From: Streptomyces dengpaensis
Lineage (GTDB): Bacteria; Actinomycetota; Actinomycetes; Streptomycetales; Streptomycetaceae
Direction: 5' to 3'
DNA length: 64,000 nucleotides
Assembly: GCF_002946835.1 (NCBI RefSeq)
Contig: NZ_CP026652.1
Location: 2,542,001 to 2,606,000 of the forward strand
Shown here one piece after another: positions 63,941-64,000 of this stretch (the stretch's first letter is position 1; each line of letters begins with the position of its first letter). The notes beneath the pieces are model-generated. The model saw nothing but the letters and a program-made list of their open reading frames with translations. It was not told the origin of the DNA and made no database searches. A program made the translations under genes and the position numbers.

Positions 63941-64000
63941 AGGCCGTGCATCGCCCGTCGCCCCCCTCGCAGTCTGAAATGTCCATCCCCGGCGCCGAAC

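Overview
The window is high-GC, Streptomyces-type chromosomal DNA. The signs are strong GC3 coding, many GTG starts, an HU protein with a long lysine-rich tail, two tandem conservons, an ilvB leader peptide and an NdgR-type IclR regulator beside leuCD. The gene order matches the conserved core of Streptomyces chromosomes from rpmB to ilvBNC. I see no IS element, integrase, phage module or CRISPR array.

Layout: (1) 1-7.4 kb: rpmB, thiL-thiD, a stand-alone Lrp/AsnC ligand-binding protein, a DUF3515 lipoprotein, ddl, plsC-gpsA and divergent cofC. (2) 7.7-12.3 kb: small proteins, the HU-H1-like hupS, and leuCD divergent from ndgR. (3) 12.3-17.8 kb: a headless MerR relic, a Gln/Glu tRNA cluster, a HAD hydrolase, a DUF4241 protein, the FAH-family/gltX pair and a 62-residue protein with a duplicated ANPRRT motif. 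(4) 18.4-28.8 kb: two complete conservons (sensor kinase-like CvnA, Roadblock CvnB, DUF742 CvnC, GTPase CvnD). (5) 29-32.5 kb: acyl-CoA carboxylase accB-accE, a secreted M15-like protein and YceI. (6) 32.5-39.9 kb: a relic gene with 14-bp repeat arrays, a membrane protein with a Gly-rich tail, and divergent GH3 and GH30 secreted hydrolases. (7) 40-46.2 kb: cimA (with an attenuator-like leader), ilvE, leuB and a Tat/lipoprotein purple-acid-type phosphatase. (8) 46.2-51.3 kb: two small proteins, then proline catabolism (pruA, putB and a divergent PucR-type regulator). (9) 51.4-54.9 kb: a Zur-type box in front of a beheaded solute-binding lipoprotein, then a LAL regulator. (10) 54.9-60.6 kb: serA, ilvC, ilvN, ilvB and the ilvB attenuator. 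(11) 60.6-63.9 kb: a GGDEF protein with a degenerate EAL domain.

The unifying metabolism is branched-chain amino acids. leuC, leuD, leuB, cimA, ilvB, ilvN, ilvC and ilvE are all present, scattered in separate units. Their visible control is a likely NdgR palindrome at leuC/ndgR, the ilvB leader peptide with ATT-CTC-GTA-CTT codons, and a second, less expected leader with two adjacent Ile codons and a terminator ahead of cimA. The gltX/FAH pair lies next to five tRNA-Gln/tRNA-Glu genes, which suits indirect Gln-tRNA synthesis.

Intergenic DNA is unusually rich in short direct repeats (8, 12, 14, 24 and about 34 bp periods), long perfect hairpins and a dispersed GC-rich hairpin element. In two cases that element supplies the stop codon of a gene. 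The most interesting items are the cimA leader, the ANPRRT small protein, the orphan Zur-type box, the REP-like element family, the repeat arrays flanking relic genes, and the degenerate EAL protein with an expanded His/Gln/Ser linker.
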